Assembly (NCBI GenBank): GCA_017399305.1
Contig: JAFQDK010000005.1
Coordinates: 18,791-82,790 of the forward strand
Reading direction: 5' to 3'
Length of the DNA: 64,000 bases
Origin: Clostridia bacterium
GTDB taxonomy: Bacteria > Bacillota > Clostridia > Oscillospirales > CAG-272
A model generated the notes under the pieces. That model saw only the letters and a list, made by a program, of their open reading frames with translations, was not told where the DNA came from and did no database searches. The translations under genes were made by a program, and so were the position numbers. This document shows positions 8,401 to 16,912 of this stretch, in pieces (the first letter of the stretch is position 1; the number at the start of each line of letters is the position of its first letter).

Positions 8401-10059
8401 TTGTTAAAGAAACTCTCGGTCATCGCTCTTGTGATGTTAATGCTTTTGACCTGCTCAATTGGCATTTTTGCAGATGAAGCAAAAGAAGTGCTTAAAGTCG
8501 GCATCACTTGCGACAATCTTCCGTTCTCGTGGGAGCAAGAGGCAGATGGCAACGCGAAACTTGTAAAAATTAACGATTCCGAACTTTATGCGTATGGCTA
8601 TGATGTTATTATCGCAAACCGTATGGCAAATAAACTCGGCTATACGCTTGAGATAGTAAAGCTTGACAGCAATGACTTCGTAAATGCACTTGAAGAAGGG
8701 AAAGTTGATGCTGTTATGTCGGGGCTCGTTAATAATGATGAGAACAGCGAAAAGGTAGACTTCACCGTTCCTTTTTACTATAACAATGTAGTAACTCTTG
8801 TAAAAGCAGATGGCGAATATGTATCTGCCGCATCTGTATCCGATCTTGCCGGTGCAAATGTTTTTGTTGCTGCTGAGTATATTGATTGCCTTGCAAGTAT
8901 TCCTGATGCTAACGCGATTGAGTATGACGATATGTCTGCAATGCTTGAGGCGATAGTCAGCAATGAGTGCAATGCGGCAATTGTAAACCGCTCATATGCA
9001 AAGGCGGCGCTCACTACATATACAGAGCTTGCTATGCTTGATTTCTATGGCACTGACGGAGACTATTCGGTTCCAGCTGAGCAGGTAGAGATCTGTATGG
9101 CAGTTAAAAAGGGCAACGCTGAGCTTCTTGAAGCGCTCAATGTTGAACTTAACAAGCTTTCTCTCGGTATGAACAAGGAGTTCACGTTTAAGAACTTTGA
9201 TAGTTCAATGCATACTGCAATTACTCTTAATCCTGATTTTATCTATGCCGAACCCGAAACTGCCTCTTTTATTGACAACATCGTTAAGCTTTGGAACCGT
9301 TTCGGAATTACATATCTTACAGGAGCAGGCACCACATTGCTTATTTCGGTCGTCGGTACATTCTTCGGATGTGTCATAGGCTTTCTTGTCGGTGTTGTGC
9401 AGACTATCCCTGTTGATAAAAAACGCGATTCACTTTTAAAGCGTGCGCTTCTTAATGTGGTTCGTGCAGTAATGCGTGCATATGTTGAAATATTCCGCGG
9501 TACACCTATGATAGTTCAGGCAGTATTCATCTATTACGGTGCACAGATGATGTTTGATATCAAGATGGATATGTGGACAGCGGCGTTCTTTATAGTGTCG
9601 ATTAATACAGGTGCTTACATGGCAGAGACTGTTCGTGGCGGTATCATGTCTATCGACATTGGCCAGACAGAAGGCGCTAAGGCTATCGGTATGACTCATG
9701 TGCAGACGATGATGAGTGTTATTCTGCCACAGACATTCCGTGTCATTATTCCTCAGATCGGAAATAACTTTATCATCAATATCAAGGATACATCTGTTCT
9801 TTCCGTTATTTCCATCAGTGACCTGTTCTTCTCACATAAGGCGGCAGTTGGTGCGCTTTATACTTATTTCGAATCGGCTACTATCGTTATGTTGATATAT
9901 CTCACCATGACAATGGTTACCTCGGTGCTTCTCCGCAAGCTTGAAAAGAAGTTAGGCGGCGATGCTAACTACGATGTTGCAACTACAGATACACTTGCAC
10001 TTACAAGCGGAACATATAATTTTCCTGATAAAAAGAAAACAAAGGAGGACTTCAGATGA
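8401..10059 (+). CDS. Fused substrate-binding protein and amino-acid ABC permease
   Basis: TTG 8401 is chosen because it lies nine bases from AAGGAG (8386-8391); TTG 8392 touches the RBS. It encodes 552 residues. A signal or anchor (about 1-22) is followed by a family-3 binding domain (about 27-265; [23 protein letters not shown]) paralogous to the upstream lipoprotein. A polar amino-acid permease domain (about 295-525) then has several membrane segments, an [11 protein letters not shown] stretch and the EAA loop [12 protein letters not shown]. Such SBP-permease fusions are known in Firmicutes. With two different binding domains the transporter may have two affinities or ligands. The stop overlaps the ATPase start (ATGA), so expression is coupled. 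Confidence 0.88.
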   Translation: MLKKLSVIALVMLMLLTCSIGIFADEAKEVLKVGITCDNLPFSWEQEADGNAKLVKINDSELYAYGYDVIIANRMANKLGYTLEIVKLDSNDFVNALEEGKVDAVMSGLVNNDENSEKVDFTVPFYYNNVVTLVKADGEYVSAASVSDLAGANVFVAAEYIDCLASIPDANAIEYDDMSAMLEAIVSNECNAAIVNRSYAKAALTTYTELAMLDFYGTDGDYSVPAEQVEICMAVKKGNAELLEALNVELNKLSLGMNKEFTFKNFDSSMHTAITLNPDFIYAEPETASFIDNIVKLWNRFGITYLTGAGTTLLISVVGTFFGCVIGFLVGVVQTIPVDKKRDSLLKRALLNVVRAVMRAYVEIFRGTPMIVQAVFIYYGAQMMFDIKMDMWTAAFFIVSINTGAYMAETVRGGIMSIDIGQTEGAKAIGMTHVQTMMSVILPQTFRVIIPQIGNNFIINIKDTSVLSVISISDLFFSHKAAVGALYTYFESATIVMLIYLTMTMVTSVLLRKLEKKLGGDANYDVATTDTLALTSGTYNFPDKKKTKEDFR

Positions 10060-10796
10060 GCGAGCCTATTCTTCAGATAAAGCACCTGTCCAAGTCCTTC
10101 GGTACACATCAGGTACTTACAGATATTGATTTCAATGTATGTCCCGGTGACGTTACAACAATTATCGGTGCATCCGGTAGTGGTAAATCCACTTTGCTTC
10201 GTTGTATCAATTTACTTGAGGAGCCTACCTCAGGTGAGATACTCTACAATGGTAATGATATTACAGCAAAGAGTGTAAATCCTGCATCCTACCGTTCAAA
10301 GGTTGGTATGGTGTTCCAGTCCTTCAATCTTTTTAATAATATGAGCGTGCTTAAGAACTGCATGATCGGCCAGACCAAGGTTTTGAAGCGTTCTAAAGAA
10401 GAGGCAGAGGCAAATGCCATGAAGTTTTTAAAGCATGTAGGCATGGATCCGTACATTAACGCAAAGCCTGCACAGCTTTCCGGAGGTATGAAGCAGCGTG
10501 TGGCAATTGCCCGTGCGCTTGCGATGGATCCGGAAATTCTGCTCTTTGACGAGCCTACAAGTGCGCTTGACCCTCAGATGGTGGGCGAGGTTCTTGCAGT
10601 AATGCGCGACCTTGCAAAGAGTGGTATGACAATGCTTATTGTAACTCATGAAATGGCATTCGCACGTGACGTTTCTTCCAGAGTTGTCTTTATGAAAGAC
10701 GGAGTAATCTGTGAGGATGGCGCACCTGAGCAACTTTTTGGTAACCCACAGCAAGAAGCTACCCGCGAATTCCTTTCGAGATTTATGAATAACTAA
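10056..10796 (+). CDS. Polar amino-acid ABC transporter ATP-binding protein
   Basis: This 246-residue ATPase has Walker [10 protein letters not shown] (near 40), a Q-loop in [10 protein letters not shown], the signature [16 protein letters not shown], Walker [14 protein letters not shown] and the H-loop in VTHEM. It belongs to the GlnQ/HisP family, which is usually 240-250 residues. It would energise the preceding fused permease; the ATG overlaps the upstream stop codon by four bases. A perfect terminator follows, closing the riboswitch-controlled operon. Confidence 0.93.
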   Translation: MSEPILQIKHLSKSFGTHQVLTDIDFNVCPGDVTTIIGASGSGKSTLLRCINLLEEPTSGEILYNGNDITAKSVNPASYRSKVGMVFQSFNLFNNMSVLKNCMIGQTKVLKRSKEEAEANAMKFLKHVGMDPYINAKPAQLSGGMKQRVAIARALAMDPEILLFDEPTSALDPQMVGEVLAVMRDLAKSGMTMLIVTHEMAFARDVSSRVVFMKDGVICEDGAPEQLFGNPQQEATREFLSRFMNN

Positions 10797-10800
10797 TTAA

Positions 10801-10838
10801 AAATCCTTGCAAAACAAAGTTTTGCAAGGATTTTTTTA
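10801..10838. terminator. Bidirectional terminator
   Basis: AATCCTTGCAAAAC-AAA-GTTTTGCAAGGATT with T runs on both strands serves the ABC operon (+) and the convergent LysR gene (-). Confidence 0.9.
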
Positions 10839-11699
10839 TTATTCAATCGGAGCATAGCCGTTTTTACGGAAGTATTCTTGTCCAAAGTCAATAAATGTTT
10901 TCGCGGCATCGTTGAGTGCGGCTCCTTTTTTATAGGATACATAGATCGTGCGACGGCAATCAAACTCTGCAAACGGACGTATAACTATATCCGCTCCCGC
11001 AACTCCCGACCAGGAAAGCTCAGGGAAGAAAGCTATGCCAAATCCGTTTTTAACATATTCTGCAATTGTTGTACTGTTTCCACTTGAAACTACGATATTG
11101 GGGGTGTAATCCATCAAATCAAAATGAGATTTCAACTGACGGTACATTTTCGAACCGTGAAGCAAACCGATTATCGGCTGATTTCTTATATCTTCAATAA
11201 AAATGGAATCCTTTTTTGAAAGCGGATTATCTTTGGGAAGAGCAACCATAATTCTTTCGGTAAAAAGAGGTATAGTGATGTATTTATCCTCTTCTTCAAA
11301 AGGGCGGGACCTGATTATAAGATCGGCTTGTTGGTTTTCGATAAGTATGATTTCTGTATCGGGATATTGCTTTTTGAAGTCTGCTATCATCGGTATAAGA
11401 ACGATCGAGCCCTCAAACATCAGTACCTTAACGGTGTTTTCTTTCATGTTAAGTATCCGCCGCTTTCCTCGTTCAAGCCGTTCAAGTGCGGCTTCTACGT
11501 CTTCATAAAAAGCCTCGCCGTGTTCATTGAGTGTGACTCTGTTTCCGCTACGGTTAAACAGCTTTACACCAAGTTCCTTTTCAAGTTTTGATATTGTATG
11601 ACTGACAGCAGGCTGTGCAACATAGTGCTTTTGTGCTACTTTTGAGAAGTTTTCAAGCTTTGCCGCATCACGAAAATATGTGAGTTGTAACAGTTCCAT
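10839..11699 (-). CDS. LysR-family transcriptional regulator
   Basis: The 286-residue product starts at ATG 11699 with GGAGG upstream on the reverse strand. The N-terminal winged HTH (about 1-60) has the typical ELLQLTYFRDAAKLENFSKV and AQPAVSHTISKLEKELGV stretches. The remainder is a periplasmic-binding-like effector domain (about 90-280). Its target is unknown. The gene ends against the lysine transporter operon and is divergent from the metallophosphoesterase gene 11819, which makes the latter the more natural candidate target. Confidence 0.92.
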   Translation of the reverse strand: MELLQLTYFRDAAKLENFSKVAQKHYVAQPAVSHTISKLEKELGVKLFNRSGNRVTLNEHGEAFYEDVEAALERLERGKRRILNMKENTVKVLMFEGSIVLIPMIADFKKQYPDTEIILIENQQADLIIRSRPFEEEDKYITIPLFTERIMVALPKDNPLSKKDSIFIEDIRNQPIIGLLHGSKMYRQLKSHFDLMDYTPNIVVSSGNSTTIAEYVKNGFGIAFFPELSWSGVAGADIVIRPFAEFDCRRTIYVSYKKGAALNDAAKTFIDFGQEYFRKNGYAPIE

Positions 11700-11818
11700 T
11701 CTTGCCTCCGCTATAACTTGTAGTTTATGCTATTATACACTATCATGCAGTTGACGTTCAAGTGGTTTTATAATAAAATTATGTTAGGAATCAAATTATA
11801 ATATAAGGAGTGAACCAT

Positions 11819-13558
11819 ATGAAAAAGACAATCGGCATTTTACTGATATTTGTTCTTGCCGCTATGCTTGTCACTACCGCTTTTGCGGCAGATGAAGGCA
11901 TGACATTTAAAAATTACGGCATTTACAAAACAGAAGCACCTTATATCGAGGTTGCGGCAACGTATGAAGCATGGGTTAAAATCCCAAGCGGTGAGAGCGG
12001 TGTTATTTTAGGCAGTATAAAATCCACCACATTTCATGCGATGAGATTTGCTATTTCCAGTGATGGGTATCCTTTTGTGAAGTTTGTAGATAAGGAACCT
12101 AACTGCGTAGGGGCTCACAAGACATATACCTTCGATTCGGTTAAGGTTGAGTCGGGTGTGTGGACACATGTTGCTATTTCCTTCGATTTTGAGACAGGCG
12201 TTTTCTCCTGCTACATAAACGGCGAACTAACCGGAACAAAAACCTCGGATTTTGTTCCTAAAGCATCTCCTATGTGTACTGTTCTTGGCGGCGATAACAC
12301 ATCCGGTAACTCCGGATATTTCAAGGGTGAGCTCCGTAGCGTAACTCTTTTCTCTGATGTCAGAAGTGCAGAAGAAATAAAGGCGGATATGAATGCTGTT
12401 AATGTAAACGATGCAAACATTATGGCGCATTATGACCTTTCAGGTAAGAACTTCGGCGATGAAGTAGCCGATATGGCAGGCAAGTGCGACATGGTTTATG
12501 ACCCCATGTGGTATGATGATGTAAGCAATGAGCCCGAGGATTACGCATATTCGTTGGCACTTATCGGTGACCAGCAGATAGTTGTTTGCAATGAGCCGGA
12601 TATGCTTCACAATATCTACGATTGGATTTTAGCTAATAAGGACTCCAAGAAAATAGGCTATGTAATAGCTCTTGGTGACATTGCTCAGACACGTGATAAT
12701 CTTAACGAGTGGGCTCTTGTGCAGAGCCAGTTCAAGCGTCTTGCAGGTGTTGTTCCGCTTGCAGCGTGCAGAGGCAATCATGACCGTCCTTACAGTGCAA
12801 CCACGGGTATGAATTATGAGGGGTATATCTCTGATATTGCAGGTCGCTATGATGACGGTCTTGAAAACATCTATAAGACCGTAAGACTCGGCAAAACAGA
12901 TTATCTTATCATTACTCTTGATTACGGTCCCGCTGACGAAGTGCTTGAATGGGCATGCGAGGTTACTGCGGCGCATCCCGACCACAAGGTTATTGTTGTA
13001 ACACACAGCTATATGGCAGATGACGGAACAACTACCGATGATACAGACCCTGTAAATCCCATTTCAACATTCCCTAAACTCGGCTTTGGCTACAACAACG
13101 GTGATGATATCTGGGAAAAGTATGTCTGCAAGTACGAAAATATCGTGCTTGTGCTTTCGGGACATATAGACTCCGATGAAATCCGTGCAACAAAGGCTGT
13201 CGGCGACCACGGCAATGTTGTTACGCAGATGCTTGTAAATCCTCAGGGTATTGATGTTGATACCCCAACAGGCATGGTTACCATGCTTTACTTCAACGAG
13301 GACGGAAATATTATGACTGCTGATTGCTATTCAACCATAAGAAATCAGTATTATAATATCAAACAGAATCAGTATACAATATACGTTGGCGAGCGTAGCG
13401 GCGATATGGACGGTGACGGAAGAATTACAGTTTCTGATGCTATGTCAGCACTCAATGCATGGCTTGACAAGGAAGAAAACACCAATGCGGATATAAACGG
13501 CGACGGCGAGACTACTCTTGCCGAGGTTGTGAATATTCTGAAGCTCACAGTTCAGTAA
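11819..13558 (+). CDS. Secreted metallophosphoesterase with LamG-like and dockerin domains
   Basis: Start ATG 11819 follows AAGGAG; a GTG nine bases upstream overlaps the RBS. The 579 residues comprise a signal peptide ending near TTAFAA, a LamG/concanavalin-like domain (about 27-210; AYEAWVKIPS, WTHVAISFD), a calcineurin-type phosphoesterase (about 240-490) with ALGD (near 284), RGNHD (near 319), a VVTHSY stretch and LSGHID, and a two-repeat dockerin (about 527-579; GDMDGDG and DINGDG). It should cleave a phosphate ester or diester outside the cell while attached to a scaffold or surface. The substrate is unknown. The GLUG/dockerin protein follows after 12 bp, so the two are probably co-transcribed. 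Confidence 0.85.
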   Translation: MKKTIGILLIFVLAAMLVTTAFAADEGMTFKNYGIYKTEAPYIEVAATYEAWVKIPSGESGVILGSIKSTTFHAMRFAISSDGYPFVKFVDKEPNCVGAHKTYTFDSVKVESGVWTHVAISFDFETGVFSCYINGELTGTKTSDFVPKASPMCTVLGGDNTSGNSGYFKGELRSVTLFSDVRSAEEIKADMNAVNVNDANIMAHYDLSGKNFGDEVADMAGKCDMVYDPMWYDDVSNEPEDYAYSLALIGDQQIVVCNEPDMLHNIYDWILANKDSKKIGYVIALGDIAQTRDNLNEWALVQSQFKRLAGVVPLAACRGNHDRPYSATTGMNYEGYISDIAGRYDDGLENIYKTVRLGKTDYLIITLDYGPADEVLEWACEVTAAHPDHKVIVVTHSYMADDGTTTDDTDPVNPISTFPKLGFGYNNGDDIWEKYVCKYENIVLVLSGHIDSDEIRATKAVGDHGNVVTQMLVNPQGIDVDTPTGMVTMLYFNEDGNIMTADCYSTIRNQYYNIKQNQYTIYVGERSGDMDGDGRITVSDAMSALNAWLDKEENTNADINGDGETTLAEVVNILKLTVQ

Positions 13559-13570
13559 GGAGGAAAAACA

Positions 13571-16213
13571 ATGAAAAAGTTTATATGTTTGGCATTATTC
13601 TTACTGGTTTTAACAGTTTCCGCATTTGCGGCGGATATCTCTACCGCAGATGAACTACTTACCCTTATGAACACAGAGTCGATGTGGGCAGATGATTATA
13701 CACTTACTGCAAACATTGACCTTTCAACCGCTACAAACGGTCTTTCGCAAAAGCCCATCGGCTCTGCAAATACTCCCTACAGCGGCACATTTGACGGAAA
13801 CGGCTATGAGATAAGCAATATCAACCTTTCAGGTAATCAATATGTTGCACTTTTCGGATATGTTAACGGCGGAACCATCAAGAATCTCACCGTAAGCGGC
13901 AGTGTTACCGCAAGCAGCTATTACTCGGGCGGTCTTGTTGCTTATGCAAAAGAGGCTATTAATATTTCAAGATGCCATAACAAATGTAATGTTACGGGAA
14001 TTGAATATACAGGCGGTATCTGCGGCTACGCATACGGCTCGGACAAGAGTACCACCACTCCTAAAATGAACATTACCGAGTGTATGAACAGCGGAACTAT
14101 CACCTGCCTTGACACTGTGCAGAGTGACGCAGGCGGTATCGCAGGCTCAATTTACGCAGTAGGTAATGTCAGCGACTGCTTGAATATCGGACTTGTTACA
14201 ACCGGTGATATCTCTCTTGATAAGCCTTATATTGGCGGTATCTGCGGAAAAACCGGCTCATACGGCAAGGTTACAAACTGCTATAACACCGTTGCCCCCG
14301 AAACTCCCTCTGAGGTAACAACTTATGTACGAGCAATTGTAGGCCGTCCCAATGTAAAGAACGGCTTAAACAACTTTTTCAAAGACGGTCTCGGAATGAG
14401 CGATAAGAACTACGGAAGCGTATACTCCGAAGCATCCTTTGATGCGCTCAATGCAAACGGTCTCTGGGTAAATGCAGAAGACCCATTCCTTGCATATTTC
14501 TATGTAGCTCCCGAAGGACCTGATGTTCCTGATGTTCCCGACGAACCTGAGGTTCCCGAAGTGACTCTCGATTCAAACATCGAAACAGCAGACGAGCTCC
14601 TCACTCTTATGAATTATCCGAGTCTTTGGAACGCAGACTATACACTCGCCGCAGATATCGACCTTTCAACCGCTACGAACAGACTTTCGCAAATGCCTAT
14701 CGGTTCTGCTGAAACACCTTACAGCGGCACATTTGACGGTGCAGGCCATGCGATAAGCGGAATTAATATTTCTGGCGACCAATATGTTGCACTTTTCGGA
14801 TATGTAAATAATGCAACTATCAAGAATCTCACCGTGAGCGGCACAATTACCGCAAGTAGCTATTACTCTGGCGGCATCATTGCTTACGCAGGTGCGGATG
14901 CGGTTACTGTTGAAAGATGTCATAACAAGTGTAATGTTACCGGCATTGAATACATCGGCGGTATCATAGGTTACTTCAAGGGCACAGACACTGTCAACAC
15001 AGCCGAGCCGAAGTCTGTTATTTCCGAATGCAAAAACAGCGGAACTATCACCTGCCTTGACACCGTACAAAGTGACGCAGGCGGTATCGTAGGCTCCGCA
15101 TGGAATATCGGCGGCATACGCAACTGTCTTAACACAGGACTTGTTACAACAGGCGATGTTTCTCCTTCAAAGGCATATGTAGGCGGTATCTGCGGCAAGA
15201 CATATTCCTATGTACAGATTGATAATTGCTATAATGCAGTTTCACCGACTACTGCATCTGAAAGCAAGGGCTATGTAAGAGGCATTGTAGGTTATCCTGC
15301 TGCAAAGAACGCTTCCAATTGCTACTATAAAGACGGTCTCGGAATGAGCGATCTCGCATGCGGAAGTGCATATTCTCAAGCAGAATTCTCACTCCTCAAT
15401 GTTTACGGCGCATGGGTAGATAAAAACGAGCCCAAACTCGCCGCATTCTATGAATGTGACCATGCGGACGTAAGATACGAGACAATTACTGCTTCTACCT
15501 GCGAAAAAAATGGAAGCGCAAATAAGGTTTGCGAAATATGCTTTGAAGACCTCGGAACCATAGAACTTCCGCTTGATGAAAATGAGCATACTTCATATCA
15601 GTGGGAACGGGGCGTTTACGCATGTAACGGCTGCGGAGAAAGTTTTGAAAATCTCGAAAGTACATATCTCGCATCGCCTTTGTTTGTTGTTACAGGTGAA
15701 GGAAAAATTACCATTACCGTAAATATTTTCGCAAGCGAGCCTGTTCTTGCGGCAGGTTTTGAGGTGAAGGCTCCTACAGGCACAACTCTTGTAAATGTCG
15801 TTTCCGATACTGACAGTGAATTTGCATTTGTTGGCGCAACCGAATATGCTAACCCCTACAGGATGTCTGTTATCAGCAATACCGGTATTGCTGATACTGT
15901 TGACATGACAGTAACCCTTACTTATGCAGTTGAAAATGTTACAAATAGCGATGAGTTCAATTTTGAAATCTGTGAACTTGAAGCATATGACGAAAAGGGT
16001 GCAGTCGCATTTACAACTGCAAATGCAGCAGTAACATATGCAGAATCTATAGTAGGTGATGTGGACGGAGACGGAAGTGTTTCCGTGATTGATGTTATGT
16101 TAGTTCTCAATGCGGTTACAAACGGTAAAAAGATTGTGAATTCCGATATGAACGGTGACGGAAGTCTCAGCCTTATAGATGTGTTGCAACTTTTGAAAAA
16201 AACAGTACAGTAA
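13571..16213 (+). CDS. Secreted GLUG-repeat protein with zinc-ribbon-like, cohesin-like and dockerin domains
   Basis: It encodes 880 residues with start ATG 13571 behind AAGGAGG and a signal peptide ending at AFAA. Two tandem copies of a module of about 290 residues (about 24-312 and 337-627) carry GLUG-type strands such as PIGSANTPYSGTFDGNG, IKNLTVSG and GGICG; a Pro/Val/Glu linker joins them. A segment with two CxxC pairs (about 627-697; CEICFEDLG, CNGCGESF) follows, then a beta-sandwich resembling a cohesin (about 700-825) and a complete dockerin (about 827-880). There is no catalytic domain I can recognise, so it is probably an adhesive or scaffold component. The cohesin call is tentative. 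Confidence 0.72.
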   Translation: MKKFICLALFLLVLTVSAFAADISTADELLTLMNTESMWADDYTLTANIDLSTATNGLSQKPIGSANTPYSGTFDGNGYEISNINLSGNQYVALFGYVNGGTIKNLTVSGSVTASSYYSGGLVAYAKEAINISRCHNKCNVTGIEYTGGICGYAYGSDKSTTTPKMNITECMNSGTITCLDTVQSDAGGIAGSIYAVGNVSDCLNIGLVTTGDISLDKPYIGGICGKTGSYGKVTNCYNTVAPETPSEVTTYVRAIVGRPNVKNGLNNFFKDGLGMSDKNYGSVYSEASFDALNANGLWVNAEDPFLAYFYVAPEGPDVPDVPDEPEVPEVTLDSNIETADELLTLMNYPSLWNADYTLAADIDLSTATNRLSQMPIGSAETPYSGTFDGAGHAISGINISGDQYVALFGYVNNATIKNLTVSGTITASSYYSGGIIAYAGADAVTVERCHNKCNVTGIEYIGGIIGYFKGTDTVNTAEPKSVISECKNSGTITCLDTVQSDAGGIVGSAWNIGGIRNCLNTGLVTTGDVSPSKAYVGGICGKTYSYVQIDNCYNAVSPTTASESKGYVRGIVGYPAAKNASNCYYKDGLGMSDLACGSAYSQAEFSLLNVYGAWVDKNEPKLAAFYECDHADVRYETITASTCEKNGSANKVCEICFEDLGTIELPLDENEHTSYQWERGVYACNGCGESFENLESTYLASPLFVVTGEGKITITVNIFASEPVLAAGFEVKAPTGTTLVNVVSDTDSEFAFVGATEYANPYRMSVISNTGIADTVDMTVTLTYAVENVTNSDEFNFEICELEAYDEKGAVAFTTANAAVTYAESIVGDVDGDGSVSVIDVMLVLNAVTNGKKIVNSDMNGDGSLSLIDVLQLLKKTVQ
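13641..15452 (+). repeat. Tandem duplication of a module of about 0.87 kb within the GLUG protein
   Basis: Copies begin near 13641 (TADELLTLMN) and 14582 (same peptide) and stay alignable to FLAYFY near 14505 and KLAAFY near 15452. Several DNA blocks are almost identical, for example around NKCNVTGIEY and SGTITCLDTVQSDAGGI, so the duplication is recent or is maintained by recombination. Confidence 0.85.
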
Positions 16214-16218
16214 TAAAT

Positions 16219-16252
16219 AAAAAGTTCGGTGTAAAAACACCGAACTTTTTTA
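16219..16252. terminator. Bidirectional terminator
   Basis: AAAGTTCGGTGT-AAAA-ACACCGAACTTT with T runs on both sides ends the GLUG gene (+) and queT (-). Confidence 0.88.
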
Positions 16253-16253
16253 C

Positions 16254-16727
16254 TTAAAATATTCTTCTTTTCTCAAGTGCAAATAATAGCACCATGCCAA
16301 GTCCGTATATCGAAATCACTTCGCCTATGCCGACAGTTAAAAGCAAAAACGGATATGCTTCTTCTGCGCCGTATGCAATAATCAAAACAGGCGGAATTAT
16401 CGCCATGTTTGAGATAATGCTCGGCAGCGGCACAAGCCATTTGTTTTTGCGTAATATTCTTGCTAAAACTGCACCGATAAGGGTTGCCAGTGTGCCAAAT
16501 ACAATATCAAGCGCTGCGCTGCCTGTAAGAATGTTTGCAAGCAGACACCCAACCGTTACTCCCGGCACAGCCGCCGCGGTAAAATAGGGAAGTATACAAA
16601 GCGCTTCTGAAAAGCGCACCTGTACGACTCCGCTTGAGATGCCCATTACTGCTGCAAGATATGTCAGTACAACATAAAGCGCGGCGATAAGAGCCGCATG
16701 GCAAATAAACTTAACCCTTTTGTTCAT
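16254..16727 (-). CDS. queT: QueT-family queuosine-precursor transporter
   Basis: The start is ATG 16727 behind AAAGGAGC on the reverse strand; a longer frame exists but would translate the riboswitch. The 157 residues are very hydrophobic with five to six membrane segments. The family's VQVRFSEALCILPYF segment lies near residue 35 and GCLLANILTG near 55. QueT proteins import preQ1/preQ0 as substrate-specificity or stand-alone transporters. The preQ1-I riboswitch directly upstream supports the call strongly. It is a single-gene unit, unrelated in function to the glycan genes on both sides. Confidence 0.9.
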   Translation of the reverse strand: MNKRVKFICHAALIAALYVVLTYLAAVMGISSGVVQVRFSEALCILPYFTAAAVPGVTVGCLLANILTGSAALDIVFGTLATLIGAVLARILRKNKWLVPLPSIISNMAIIPPVLIIAYGAEEAYPFLLLTVGIGEVISIYGLGMVLLFALEKRRIF

Positions 16728-16741
16728 ATTAACTTGCTCCT

Positions 16742-16778
16742 TTAGTTTTGTTTTACGTGAGGAAGGTTTCGAACTCAC
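16742..16778 (-). ncRNA. preQ1-I riboswitch
   Basis: Reverse strand: P1 arms GTGAG and CTCAC enclose the loop TTCGAAACCTTC and are followed by an A-rich tail ending ACTAA that runs into the AAAGGAG ribosome binding site. Size, loop and tail match class-I preQ1 switches, and the gene behind it is queT. Bound preQ1 would fold the tail into the pseudoknot and hide the RBS (translational control). Confidence 0.82.
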
Positions 16779-16874
16779 AAGCGTTATTTTACCACTTTAA
16801 AACTTTTTATGCAATATTCATACGAATATTTTACTAAAATAGTTAAAATGTTGTAGAAAATAATATATGTTATA

Positions 16875-16883
16875 TGATATAAT
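16875..16883 (+). promoter_or_regulatory. Extended -10 promoter element of the first SLH-GH43 gene
   Basis: TGA-TATAAT at 16875-16883 gives a transcription start near 16890, shortly before the RBS GAGGT. No convincing -35 lies at the usual distance (TTGTAG at 16851 is 21 bp away). The same TGN-TATAAT form precedes the GH43 genes at 25925, 32526 and 36064. Confidence 0.55.
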
Positions 16884-16912
16884 ATACATATTCCATAAAG
16901 CGAGGTGCAAAT

